Part shown: one piece after another, positions 44,657-51,903 of the stretch
How the letters are laid out: every line of letters starts with the position of its first letter
Position numbering within the stretch: the first letter of the stretch is position 1
NCBI GenBank assembly: GCA_035645275.1
Contig: DASQMX010000002.1
Span: 1 to 64,000 of the forward strand
Direction: 5' to 3'
Length of the DNA: 64,000 nucleotides
From: Paranoxybacillus sp035645275
GTDB lineage: Bacteria; Bacillota; Bacilli; Bacillales; Anoxybacillaceae
Program-made: the position numbers and the translations under genes
The notes under the pieces: generated by a model
Told to the model about the DNA's origin: nothing
The model's input: the letters and a program-made list of their open reading frames with translations, nothing else
Database searches by the model: none

Positions 44657-44851
44657 GTGTGGAGAATGAACGCACTTTTTTTAGCATTAAAGGATAATGT
44701 ATGGCCAACGCTCTCTAAATTTGTACCGATTACGTATGGAATGGAACTGTTAAAAGGAGCCGTTGCTTATGGATACTCATTAAGTGACTTGTTATATCCA
44801 CTCATTGTTTTATGTTTCATGAGCGTTGTAGACAGGAAATTAAGTACGTAA
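44657..44851 (+). pseudogene. Fragment of an ABC-2 type transporter permease
   Basis: About 60 residues (LSKFVPITYGMELLKGAVAY, then SDLLYPLIVLCF) match the last membrane segments of ABC-2 export permeases (in intact proteins, a PLTY...GLR-type motif). No upstream part or ATPase partner is present. It is a relic or a very short orphan; the terminator following it suggests it was once the end of a real operon. Confidence 0.6.
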
Positions 44852-44861
44852 ACATTAGGGG

Positions 44862-44912
44862 TTCAGGAGGACTTAAGCTATAGATAAAGCTTAGGGTTTC
44901 CTGAATTTTTTA
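44862..44912 (+). terminator. Terminator after the ABC-2 fragment
   Basis: TTCAGGA pairs with TCCTGAA, with TAAGCT/AGCTTA inside, followed by TTTTTTATTTTT. Confidence 0.8.
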
Positions 44913-45137
44913 TTTTTATCAGGTTGATTAATGAATGAAGTTTAATATGGAATAAAATCACAAATGATATGAATATAATTTTAGGTAAAGTATAGACTTT
45001 GAAATTCATTGTATTTTACTGGCCATCAAAGCATTTTACAACAAATATTTATTTAACAGAGTACGGAGGTAGAAGAACTACAATGATGAAACATTCTCCT
45101 TTATTAAAGTTTGTAAAGTGTGAAAGGAATAATCTAA

Positions 45138-45989
45138 ATGAAAGACAAGAAAATCAAAGTAAATGGAATTGACCTCCATTTAGTGGATTTTGGCGGGCAA
45201 GGGGAACCTATTATTTGTGTACATGGTTTGACTGCTAACAGCCGCTATTGGGATTCGGTAGCGGAAAGATTAGTAGACAACTACCAAGTACTTGCGGTTG
45301 ACTTGAGGGGACGCGGCGACAGCGAAAAGCCGTCATTAGGTTACAACGTGCGCCAGCATGCGGAAGACATTTTCGGAGTGATTGACTTTTTAGGATTTGA
45401 AAAAATCGTTTACATGGGCCATTCTCTCGGGTCCTTTATTGGAATGTGTTTTGCAGCAACGTATCCGGAGAGGGTGTCTCGGTTAATTCTCGTTGATGGA
45501 GGCTTCGATGTTGATCCGCTAGTATATGAAAAAATTCGTCCGGCGATTGAACGGCTTGATATCGTATTTCCTGATTTTGCGACCTTTTTAAGCGAAATGC
45601 GAAAGAATCCGTTTTTCGATGAATGGAATGAATATACGGAGCAATATTTTTATGCTGATGTTGAACATCAACCAGATGGTTCAGTGCGCTCAAAAGCAAG
45701 TAAGCAAGCAATCTTGGAGGAGATAAAAGCACTTAGAGAAACATCAATTAATGCGTTCCACGAACAAATTGAGACTCCGACGTTACTTTTATGGGCCCCA
45801 GATTGTTTTAAAGATGGGAAAACATTTATGGTAACAAGAGAAGCAGGGGAAAAGCTGGTGGCTGCTTTGCCAAACAGCCGTTTTGTTGAAATAAAAAATG
45901 CTAACCATTATTCGATTATTTTGTCAAAGTATGAACAATTGGTTTGCGAAGTAAAGGATTTTTTAGAGTCAACAAAAACAAAAGGGTGA
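45138..45989 (+). CDS. Alpha/beta hydrolase, first of a pair
   Basis: A 283-residue cytoplasmic alpha/beta hydrolase. ICVHGLTANSRYWD gives the oxyanion HG motif, VYMGHSLGSFIGM the nucleophile elbow (GHSLG), and NANHYSI near the C-terminus the catalytic His. VDLRGRGDSEKP is the conserved loop after strand 4. The family covers esterases, lactonases and C-C hydrolases; the substrate cannot be told. GTGAAAGGAATAATCTAA precedes the ATG. It sits 6 bases before the next hydrolase gene, which implies one operon. Confidence 0.88.
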   Translation: MKDKKIKVNGIDLHLVDFGGQGEPIICVHGLTANSRYWDSVAERLVDNYQVLAVDLRGRGDSEKPSLGYNVRQHAEDIFGVIDFLGFEKIVYMGHSLGSFIGMCFAATYPERVSRLILVDGGFDVDPLVYEKIRPAIERLDIVFPDFATFLSEMRKNPFFDEWNEYTEQYFYADVEHQPDGSVRSKASKQAILEEIKALRETSINAFHEQIETPTLLLWAPDCFKDGKTFMVTREAGEKLVAALPNSRFVEIKNANHYSIILSKYEQLVCEVKDFLESTKTKG

Positions 45990-45995
45990 TAAAAA

Positions 45996-46892
45996 GTGAG
46001 AAAAGTAGAGTTAAAATCCGTGAAGTTACCGAATGGAGAAACGATTGGCTACAGGGAGAGAGAAGGAGGAGATAAAGTTGTTCTTCTCATTCACGGCAAC
46101 ATGATTTCCTCAAAGCATTGGGACCTTGTTTTCGAAAATATGGATGAAACATATAAGCTGTACGCTCTAGATCTACGTGGCCAAGGAGTTTCGTCGTATA
46201 ACAAACCTATTACCTCGTTAAAAGATTTTTCAGAAGATGTAAAGCTCTTTGTAGATGCGATCGGTCTGAAGAAATTCTCTCTTGTCGGCTGGTCGATGGG
46301 TGGCGGTGTCAGCATGCAGTTTGCCGCTGATTATCCTGATTATGTGGAAAAGCTGGTGCTGCTTGCTTCGTTATCTACAAGAGGATATCCGCTTTACAAA
46401 GTCAATGAATACGGACAGCCAGTATGGACTGTGCGACTCAAAACAAAGGAAGAAATCGCTCAAGACACCGCAAGAAGCATTCCGATCTCGAATGCCTATA
46501 AAAATAAAGATAAAGAGTTTTTAAGACAACTATTCAACCTCACCATGTATACACATAATCAGCCATCTCCAGAGAGATATGACGCCTACCTAGATGATGT
46601 GTTAACCCAAAGAAATTTGCTTGATGTCTATGATGCGATTAATCGTTTTAATATTAGCCAAAAATATAACGGGCTTGTAGAAGGAACGGGGGAAGTAGAG
46701 CGTATTACCGCCCCGACGCTTATCATTTGGGGAGAACATGATTTAATTGTAACGAAAACAATGCAGGAGGAAATTGTTGAAGATTTCAAGGGTATAGCAA
46801 AGTTTATCATATTGCCTAATACAGGCCACTCACCATTAATCGATCACCTTGAGGGATTGTTAAAAGAATTGGATCGTTTTCTACGTTCATAG
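45996..46892 (+). CDS. Alpha/beta hydrolase, second of a pair
   Basis: A 298-residue paralogue-like hydrolase. LLIHGNMISSKHWD (oxyanion region), LVGWSMGGGVSM (nucleophile GWSMG), WGEHDLIV (acid) and NTGHSPLIDH (catalytic His) are intact. LDLRGQGVSSYNKP is the strand-4 loop. The ribosome site GGGTGATAAAAA overlaps the previous stop. Two different hydrolases in tandem suggest linked steps, but no pathway genes surround them. An imperfect inverted repeat lies just downstream. Confidence 0.88.
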   Translation: MRKVELKSVKLPNGETIGYREREGGDKVVLLIHGNMISSKHWDLVFENMDETYKLYALDLRGQGVSSYNKPITSLKDFSEDVKLFVDAIGLKKFSLVGWSMGGGVSMQFAADYPDYVEKLVLLASLSTRGYPLYKVNEYGQPVWTVRLKTKEEIAQDTARSIPISNAYKNKDKEFLRQLFNLTMYTHNQPSPERYDAYLDDVLTQRNLLDVYDAINRFNISQKYNGLVEGTGEVERITAPTLIIWGEHDLIVTKTMQEEIVEDFKGIAKFIILPNTGHSPLIDHLEGLLKELDRFLRS

Positions 46893-46898
46893 CCGATT

Positions 46899-47001
46899 AG
46901 AGGCTGTCTCAAAGACCCCACAACAAAATATATAGGACATAATGGTGGTATATATTGTTAAATGCACGTGAGGTCAGACCCTTATAAGACAGTCCTCTTT
47001 T
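46899..47001. repeat. Inverted repeat GAGGCTGTCT...AGACAGTCCTC with T-run
   Basis: The outer arms GAGGCTGTCT (about 46899) and AGACAGTCCTC (about 46985) bracket 75 bases that include TATATA-rich sequence and GGTCAGACCC. It ends in TTTTTG, so it may act as a terminator for the hydrolase pair. The arms resemble those at 30222-30285. Confidence 0.55.
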
Positions 47002-47007
47002 TGTCCA

Positions 47008-47310
47008 TTAATAAAATGTTTCGTTTAATTCCCAAGACTCAACGATTGCGTAAGCCGTTTGCGGGTCAAATCCTCTACCGATTAAATATGTCATTGCTGC
47101 GACTTCTTGCAGGGCGTGTGCAAACGATGTAGCCTGCGCTTCTTTTAAACCGTATTGAACAAAAGGAGCAACCATGCTGAGTGTCTGGTCTTTTAACTGA
47201 GGATACAAAGGTTGTTTTATTTGCTTATGCGCGATCATCTCAGCCTGTGGATATTGCGGAAATTGTGGTTGGTAATAAGGCATTTGATAAGGAGTAGGGT
47301 AATAATGCAT
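47008..47310 (-). CDS. Hypothetical protein with Tyr/Pro/Gln-rich N-terminus
   Basis: A 100-residue protein. Residues 1-40 are Tyr, Pro and Gln rich (MHYYPTPYQMPYYQPQFPQY), like many spore coat or surface proteins. Residues 45-100 look helical (LKEAQATSFAHALQEVAA, GFDPQTAYAIVESW). AAAGGAAGTTAAAGT precedes the ATG, an excellent site, so the gene is probably real. I do not recognise a named family. A spore-associated role is a guess based only on composition. Confidence 0.65.
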   Translation of the reverse strand: MHYYPTPYQMPYYQPQFPQYPQAEMIAHKQIKQPLYPQLKDQTLSMVAPFVQYGLKEAQATSFAHALQEVAAMTYLIGRGFDPQTAYAIVESWELNETFY

Positions 47311-47549
47311 ACTTTAACTTCCTTTCTTTTGTTTATTTAATGTAGTATTTTAAACTCAATCCTATACTATGTTCCGCTATTGTCCACTGTACTAGGTATA
47401 TGCCTATTTTAGGCGATGGCTTTGGATTGTTTCATACTGTAGATTCAGCATAACACTGGAGGAGAAAGATTTCGTCGTTTTGTAATTTGTATGTACCATT
47501 TACGAATTTGTTATTTTTAGGACGTTAAATGTTTTCTAGTTTGAATGAA

Positions 47550-47580
47550 AAGAGGGGGCATAAATTATTTGCCCCCTGAT
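47550..47580 (-). terminator. Terminator of the YhfP-type reductase gene
   Basis: GGGGGCA and TGCCCCC form a stem with an AT-rich loop. On the minus strand it is followed by TCTTTTC, downstream of the reductase stop. Confidence 0.75.
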
Positions 47581-47619
47581 TTTATGATTTGAAAGCCTGC
47601 ATGTATTCGTTTTTTTGTA

Positions 47620-48612
47620 TTATGATAGCTTTACAACTGTTCTGCCGCGTAGTTTGCCTTTTAGAATATTCGATAATGCCTCAGGAAGTTGTTCAAGCGT
47701 AATTTCTTGTGCAATCGATTCTAATAATTTATCAGGTTTTAAGTCGTTGGCCATTCGTTCCCAAATTTGTTTTCGCAATTTCATTGGGCAATAGACAGAA
47801 TCGATACCAAGTAAATTGACTCCGCGAAGGATAAATGGAAAGACTGTTGTTGGAACATCTGCCCCTCCTGTTAACCCACTGACAGCTACGGAGCCGTTAT
47901 ATTGGATTCTGCTAAGGATGGAGGCAAGGGTTCTCCCGCCGACAGGGTCAACGGCTGCGGCCCAATATTGTTTATCTAACGGACGGATCTGTTCTGGACA
48001 AACTTCTTCACGCGAGAGAATTTCTTTTGCACCGAGCTCGCGTAAATATTCATGCTCTGTTTCTTTGCCTGTACTTGCGACAACATGATAGTTTCGTTTG
48101 GCCAACATGGAAACAGCGATACTTCCAACCCCGCCAGTTGCTCCTGTAACGAGTACTTTTCCTTTTTCAGGAGATAATCCATTTTCTTCTAAGCGATGGA
48201 TCGACAAAGCTGCAGTAAACCCTGCCGTTCCTAAAGCCATGGCTTCTTTTAGTGTTAACCCTTTTGGAAGAGGGACAATCCAATCTCCAGGAATGCGGGC
48301 ATATTCGCTGTAACCTCCGTAATGAGACACGCCGATTTCATAGCTCGTTGCAATGACTTCGTCTCCTTCTTTAAAGCGCGGGTCATTCGAAGAAGCGACA
48401 ATACCAGCGAGATCGATACCCGGGATAAACGGATAAGATTTAACAATTTTTCCATTCGGAATGCATGCCAATCCGTCTTTATAGTTGACGCTGGAATAAA
48501 AAACTTTAATGACGACATCTCCTTCTGGAAGGTCATCCATGGAAACGGTTTGTACATTCACTGTAAAATCTGTCTCCGTTTTGTTCACTACTAACGCTTT
48601 GAATTTGTCCAC
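47620..48612 (-). CDS. YhdH/YhfP-family quinone oxidoreductase (acrylyl-CoA reductase type)
   Basis: A 330-residue zinc-free MDR enzyme, the same length as B. subtilis YhfP. YSSVNYKDGLA and PFIPGIDLAGIV mark the N-terminal fold. VLVTGATGGVGSIAVSML is the NADPH site. SGLTGGADVPTTVFPFILRG is characteristic of the YhdH/YhfP group, which reduces acrylyl-CoA-like or quinone substrates. I chose GTG 48612, with GAGGGGGATGTCAA upstream, over the ATG at 48681, which would run through the promoter region. A palindrome TGACCGGTCA lies just upstream, and a divergent, broken TetR gene follows. Confidence 0.9.
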   Translation of the reverse strand: MDKFKALVVNKTETDFTVNVQTVSMDDLPEGDVVIKVFYSSVNYKDGLACIPNGKIVKSYPFIPGIDLAGIVASSNDPRFKEGDEVIATSYEIGVSHYGGYSEYARIPGDWIVPLPKGLTLKEAMALGTAGFTAALSIHRLEENGLSPEKGKVLVTGATGGVGSIAVSMLAKRNYHVVASTGKETEHEYLRELGAKEILSREEVCPEQIRPLDKQYWAAAVDPVGGRTLASILSRIQYNGSVAVSGLTGGADVPTTVFPFILRGVNLLGIDSVYCPMKLRKQIWERMANDLKPDKLLESIAQEITLEQLPEALSNILKGKLRGRTVVKLS

Positions 48613-48670
48613 TTGACATCCCCCTCTTCGTTTTTTCATATTATTGTCTATAACGATAACAAAATGATTC

Positions 48671-48680
48671 TGACCGGTCA
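48671..48680. promoter_or_regulatory. Palindromic operator candidate TGACCGGTCA
   Basis: A perfect 10-bp palindrome lies between the reductase gene and the divergent TetR pseudogene, about 60 bases from each start. This is the position expected for a TetR-family operator controlling both genes. Confidence 0.5.
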
Positions 48681-48746
48681 AAATATTTTTGTCGTCAAAA
48701 ATTGATGTATAATATCGTTATCATTGAAGTTCGAGGGTTGGATTGG

Positions 48747-49386
48747 ATGAAGAAAAAAGCGGAAGAAAGGCGAGAACAAATTTTAACATGTTCACCGAGA
48801 AGTCTCCCACTTCTAAGCGAAGTGTAGGCAGGAGAGGTTCATGGGCTGCTTTTCAAGCGGTTTCAGATAAAGGATACGAAGCGGTTACATTGCAAGATAT
48901 CGCTGATTATGCAGGTGTAAGCAAAGGGGTTACGAATTATTACTTTGAAAATAAGGAAGCGGTTTTTTAGCTTATTGGAATGGGTGACCGATCGGATTTA
49001 TCAACATGAGTATAAAGCGGTTAGTAAGCAAACAACAGCGATCGAAAATTAGAGGCATATATCCATTCTGTTTTTATTGATCAAGAAAAAATAAAAAGTT
49101 TTACAAAGTTTATCTTGATTTTATCGCTCAAGCTAACCGAAATCTGCAATATCGACAAATTAATCTCAAGTTTTACGAAAACTGTTGGAAAATCGGACGC
49201 GCCATTGTTGCGCTTGGACAAAAGGAAGGAACCTTTTCGTCTAACATTTATGTGGATACAGCTGCAAAAATGATTCGCTCGATCATCGATGGATGTCTTA
49301 TTCAATGGTTAATGTGTGACGAAGATCATCTTCATGAGTTTTATAAGAAGACTTGCTATGATGTTATTTTCAAGTATTTAAAATAA
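48747..49386 (+). pseudogene. TetR-family regulator disrupted by a 63-bp element and frameshifts
   Basis: The gene starts MKKKAEERREQIL, then is interrupted by a 63-base hairpin element (48780-48842). It continues in another frame with AAFQAVSDKGYEAVTLQDIA and YAGVSKGVTNYYFENKEAVF, the TetR helix-turn-helix. A run of six T near 48965 shifts the frame again (SLLEWVTDRIYQHEY follows). More breaks occur before the C-terminal part (GRAIVALGQKEGTFSSNIYV ... YDVIFKYLK, stop at 49386). It must be non-functional. In layout it was the divergent regulator of the YhfP-type reductase. Confidence 0.85.
48780..48842 (+). mobile_element. 63-bp IS200/IS605-end-like element, copy A
   Basis: Begins ATTTTAACATGTTCA and ends GAGAGGTTCAT, with the stem CTCCCAC / GGAG-type arms around TCTAAGCGAAGTGTA. 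It is almost identical (about five differences) to 61824-61886. The shared left flank TTTTAAC would fit a site-specific target of a single-strand transposon. It carries no transposase and interrupts a TetR gene. Confidence 0.65.
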
Positions 49387-49446
49387 ATTCCTTATATTTA
49401 TCGCTTTTTTGCCGTAACGTTTACTAAAAATTCGTATCCTCACACA

Positions 49447-49482
49447 TAAAAAACCCCCGCTTTTTAAAACAGAGCGGGGAAT
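49447..49482 (-). terminator. Terminator of the SPFH/Arc-like gene pair
   Basis: On the minus strand CCCCGCT pairs with AGCGGGG, followed by GTTTTTT. Confidence 0.85.
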
Positions 49483-49490
49483 TCGTTGCT

Positions 49491-49664
49491 TTATTCCTCT
49501 GTTTTCTTTTTTTCTTTTTTCAGGCGTCCTTCACGTCTTGCAGCATCACGCAACAAAAATTCAATATGCGCGTTGACGCTGCGAAATTCTTCTTGCGCCC
49601 AGCGTTCAATGATTTCATATAGTGCAGGGTCGATTCGTAACGGGAAACTTTTCTTTTTTGCCAT
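49491..49664 (-). CDS. Arc/CopG-like ribbon-helix-helix small protein
   Basis: A 57-residue basic protein. KKKSFPLRIDPALYEIIERW and NAHIEFLLRDAARREGRL fit a ribbon-helix-helix fold, in which the SFPLRI strand would contact DNA. The tail is highly charged (KKEKKKTEE). ATG 49664 follows GGAGTGAT. Its gene starts 15 bases after the SPFH gene ends, so they form one operon. It could regulate its own operon or be an accessory to the SPFH protein. No toxin gene is adjacent. Confidence 0.75.
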   Translation of the reverse strand: MAKKKSFPLRIDPALYEIIERWAQEEFRSVNAHIEFLLRDAARREGRLKKEKKKTEE

Positions 49665-49679
49665 ATCACTCCACAACCA

Positions 49680-50522
49680 TTAATATAAGCTTCCGGTATT
49701 AATCACCGGCTGTGCTCCGCGATCAGAAATAATCGCTACCATGAGATTATTGACCATATTTACTTTTCTTTCTTCATCTAACTCAAGAACGCCTTCTTTG
49801 TCAAGATGCTCAATTGCCATTTGTGCCATCGAAACGGCACCTTCCACAATTTTTTTGCGTGCTGCCAAAATCGCTGCGGCTTGCTGGCGTTGTAACATTG
49901 CACTGGCGATTTCTGTTGAATAAGCCAAGTGAGTAAGGCGTGCTTCAATCACTTCAACCCCTGCGACGGTGAGACGCTCTTGCAGCTCTTTTGCTAATAC
50001 ATCAGAAACGATATCTGCGTTACCTCTTAATGTAATATCGTCATCTTCAAATGTATCATAAGGATATTTTGTTGCTACATGACGAATGGCTGTTTCACTT
50101 TGAATTTCTACGAACTCTTCATAATTGTCTACATCAAAAATGGCTTTTGCTGAATCGATGACTTTAAATACGATTACTGCAGCAATTTCAATCGGATTTC
50201 CTTCAACGTCATTGACTTTTAATTTGCTGCTGTTAAAGTTGCGAACACGGAGAGAAACGGTTTGACGAATCGTTAATGGAACAGTAAGAAACAAACCGCT
50301 GTCGCGAATGCTTCCTAAATAACGACCAAAAAAGGTGATGACTTTTGCTTGGTTTGGTTGAACAATTGTAATTCCTGTCGCTAAAACAAGAGCGATGGCG
50401 ACAAGTAATACAGCCGGGATAATGAGTTGTTGCACGAATGTAAAAGCAGCGCCGATAAGAAGGATAACAATCAGCAAAATCCCGACAAACCCATTCATAT
50501 ACCATGCTTTTACTTCTTTCAT
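49680..50522 (-). CDS. SPFH/band 7 membrane protein (slipin/prohibitin-like)
   Basis: A 280-residue protein. Two hydrophobic stretches at the N-terminus (about 9-28 and 30-50) anchor it. The SPFH domain follows (about 55-230) with VITFFGRYLGSIRDSGLF, ESETAIRHVATKYPYD-like sequence and VIEARLTHLAYSTEIASAML. A coiled-coil region RQQAAAILAARKKIVEGAV leads to the C-terminus. Such proteins build membrane microdomains. GGAGAGACTGCCA precedes the ATG. It is co-transcribed with the Arc-like gene. The physiological role in this family is not established. Confidence 0.87.
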   Translation of the reverse strand: MKEVKAWYMNGFVGILLIVILLIGAAFTFVQQLIIPAVLLVAIALVLATGITIVQPNQAKVITFFGRYLGSIRDSGLFLTVPLTIRQTVSLRVRNFNSSKLKVNDVEGNPIEIAAVIVFKVIDSAKAIFDVDNYEEFVEIQSETAIRHVATKYPYDTFEDDDITLRGNADIVSDVLAKELQERLTVAGVEVIEARLTHLAYSTEIASAMLQRQQAAAILAARKKIVEGAVSMAQMAIEHLDKEGVLELDEERKVNMVNNLMVAIISDRGAQPVINTGSLY

Positions 50523-50633
50523 TGGCAGTCTCTCCTTATATTATTTTTATATCAATATGATATCACTTTTTGAAAAATATGTAAATAATAAATGTGCATT
50601 CAAAGGAAAAGAAACTATTATATTAAAAATAAA

Positions 50634-50658
50634 AAAGCCGAGAGATTTATCCCTCGGT
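50634..50658 (-). terminator. Terminator overlapping the end of the CBO0543 gene
   Basis: On the minus strand CCGAGGGAT pairs with ATCTCTCGG, followed by CTTTTTTATT; it includes the stop region of the membrane protein gene. Confidence 0.8.
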
Positions 50659-51120
50659 CATGAAACGATTGTTTTGCGATTTTTGCAGAAATGATTGGTA
50701 CCCATAAATCATAACAGCATATGAAAGAAAAGAAAGAAAAACATGGATAGGTTTAAAGTTGACTAATTTATATACTTTGAGCCGTTGAAAGAGAGCTGTT
50801 AAAGGATAGGCGAATGTGTAATCCATCATCGCATTGGTTATAAGATATAACCAAAACTTACCGTACGTAAAATGAAAAATCCATATGGTTCCTACGAAAA
50901 AAGGACCAAAAATAAAGCTTAAATCGTTCGAAATTTTTCGTTTTAGGCATCCTTTTACCGTCCACCATTTATATGGAATCGACAACATGCTCATCAATAC
51001 GACCAATAATGACGCAAAGAAGGAAACAGGGAGGAATTTCTTTAAAGAGTTTTTTGGTAAAAAGAAAAATGTAGACCAAGACAAAATGATAAGAATTATT
51101 CGAATTAAAGTCGGTAACAT
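50647..51120 (-). CDS. CBO0543-family integral membrane protein
   Basis: A 157-residue protein with four to five membrane helices. FFLPKNSLKKFLPVSFFASL, the WWTVKG loop, FGPFFVGTIWIFHFTYGKFW and NAMMDYTFAYPLTALFQRL are typical of the CBO0543 family, common in spore formers and of unknown function. AAGGGAAACTGAAA precedes the ATG. It is monocistronic, divergent from the hut operon. Confidence 0.75.
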   Translation of the reverse strand: MLPTLIRIILIILSWSTFFFLPKNSLKKFLPVSFFASLLVVLMSMLSIPYKWWTVKGCLKRKISNDLSFIFGPFFVGTIWIFHFTYGKFWLYLITNAMMDYTFAYPLTALFQRLKVYKLVNFKPIHVFLSFLSYAVMIYGYQSFLQKSQNNRFMTEG

Positions 51121-51265
51121 TTTCAGTTTCCCTTTTCTTTTCTTATACCATTATGTTGTCGAAAAAAAGCAGTATTATTCTTGCATGTATAAGCAACATG
51201 ACTAATGACTACTTTAATCTATTACCAAGTCACTATATTAACTTGTTAAAATATAGTAAAAATCG

Positions 51266-51294
51266 TTGACAATCAAAAAATCAAACCATACAAT
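51266..51294 (+). promoter_or_regulatory. Sigma-A promoter of the hut operon
   Basis: TTGACA (51266-51271) and TACAAT (51289-51294) are separated by exactly 17 bases, about 50 bases before hutP. In B. subtilis the hut promoter lies at the same place and is CcpA/CodY controlled; I see no clear cre site here. Confidence 0.8.
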
Positions 51295-51346
51295 AACAAT
51301 AAGTTAATAGTTTATTTAGAAAATTTAAAAAATAGGTGTGTATAGT

Positions 51347-51796
51347 ATGCTTAAGCAGGCAAAAGGAAGAATAGGGAGAAATGCAGTGCTGCTCGCTCTG
51401 ATGGAAGAAGAGGAAGAAGCAGAAATAATCGCTCATTTAGATGCGCTAGAGTGGCGATATTGCAAAGGAAAAGTTGGTTCGATGGAGCTGCAAAAAATTG
51501 TCGCTTCCATTGAAACCGCTGCGAAGCGGAATCATATTGTGAACAGCGATTTATATCGGGAAATGCATGCGTTATATCATGCTGTCATTGAGGCAGTGTA
51601 CGGCATAACGAGAGGGCAAGTAGAGTTAGGAGATTTAATGAGAACAGTCGGTCTTCGTTTCGCTGTTGTTAGAGGAAAACCGTATGAAAATAGTGATGAA
51701 GGCGAATGGATTGCTGTTGCCTTGTACGGTACAATCGGCGCACCGGTTCGCGGACTGGAACACGAAACGATTGGACTGGGAATTAACCATATTTAA
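51347..51796 (+). CDS. hutP: Hut operon antiterminator HutP
   Basis: About 149 residues. HutP hexamers bind L-histidine and Mg2+ and then UAG-rich RNA, preventing termination ahead of hutH. GRIGRNAVLLALMEEEEEAE, GKVGSMELQKIVASIETAAK, LYHAVIEAVYGITRGQ and the C-terminal GLEHETIGLGINHI align with B. subtilis HutP (148 residues). The His residues of the metal site (HALYH, HET) are present. ATG 51347 is preferred over GTG 51338, with AGGTG upstream. It is first in the operon, and the target terminator follows immediately. Confidence 0.94.
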   Translation: MLKQAKGRIGRNAVLLALMEEEEEAEIIAHLDALEWRYCKGKVGSMELQKIVASIETAAKRNHIVNSDLYREMHALYHAVIEAVYGITRGQVELGDLMRTVGLRFAVVRGKPYENSDEGEWIAVALYGTIGAPVRGLEHETIGLGINHI

Positions 51797-51797
51797 T

Positions 51798-51870
51798 TAG
51801 CCTATAGTTTTTTAGTTCAGTAGGAGGCTACATTCACAAACACGGGTTTTGTGGATATAGCCTCCTTCTT
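51798..51870 (+). promoter_or_regulatory. HutP antitermination site and conditional terminator
   Basis: TAG triplets occur at 51798, 51805, 51813 and 51821 with 4-5 bases between them, the HutP binding pattern. The last overlaps the hairpin GGAGGCTA (from 51823) / TAGCCTCC, with CACAAA/TTTGTG inside, followed by TTCTTTATTT. A further TAG lies in the descending arm. Without histidine the hairpin should stop transcription before hutH. Confidence 0.88.
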
Positions 51871-51903
51871 TATTTCTCTAAAGCGAGAAAGGGTGTGTAT
51901 CTA

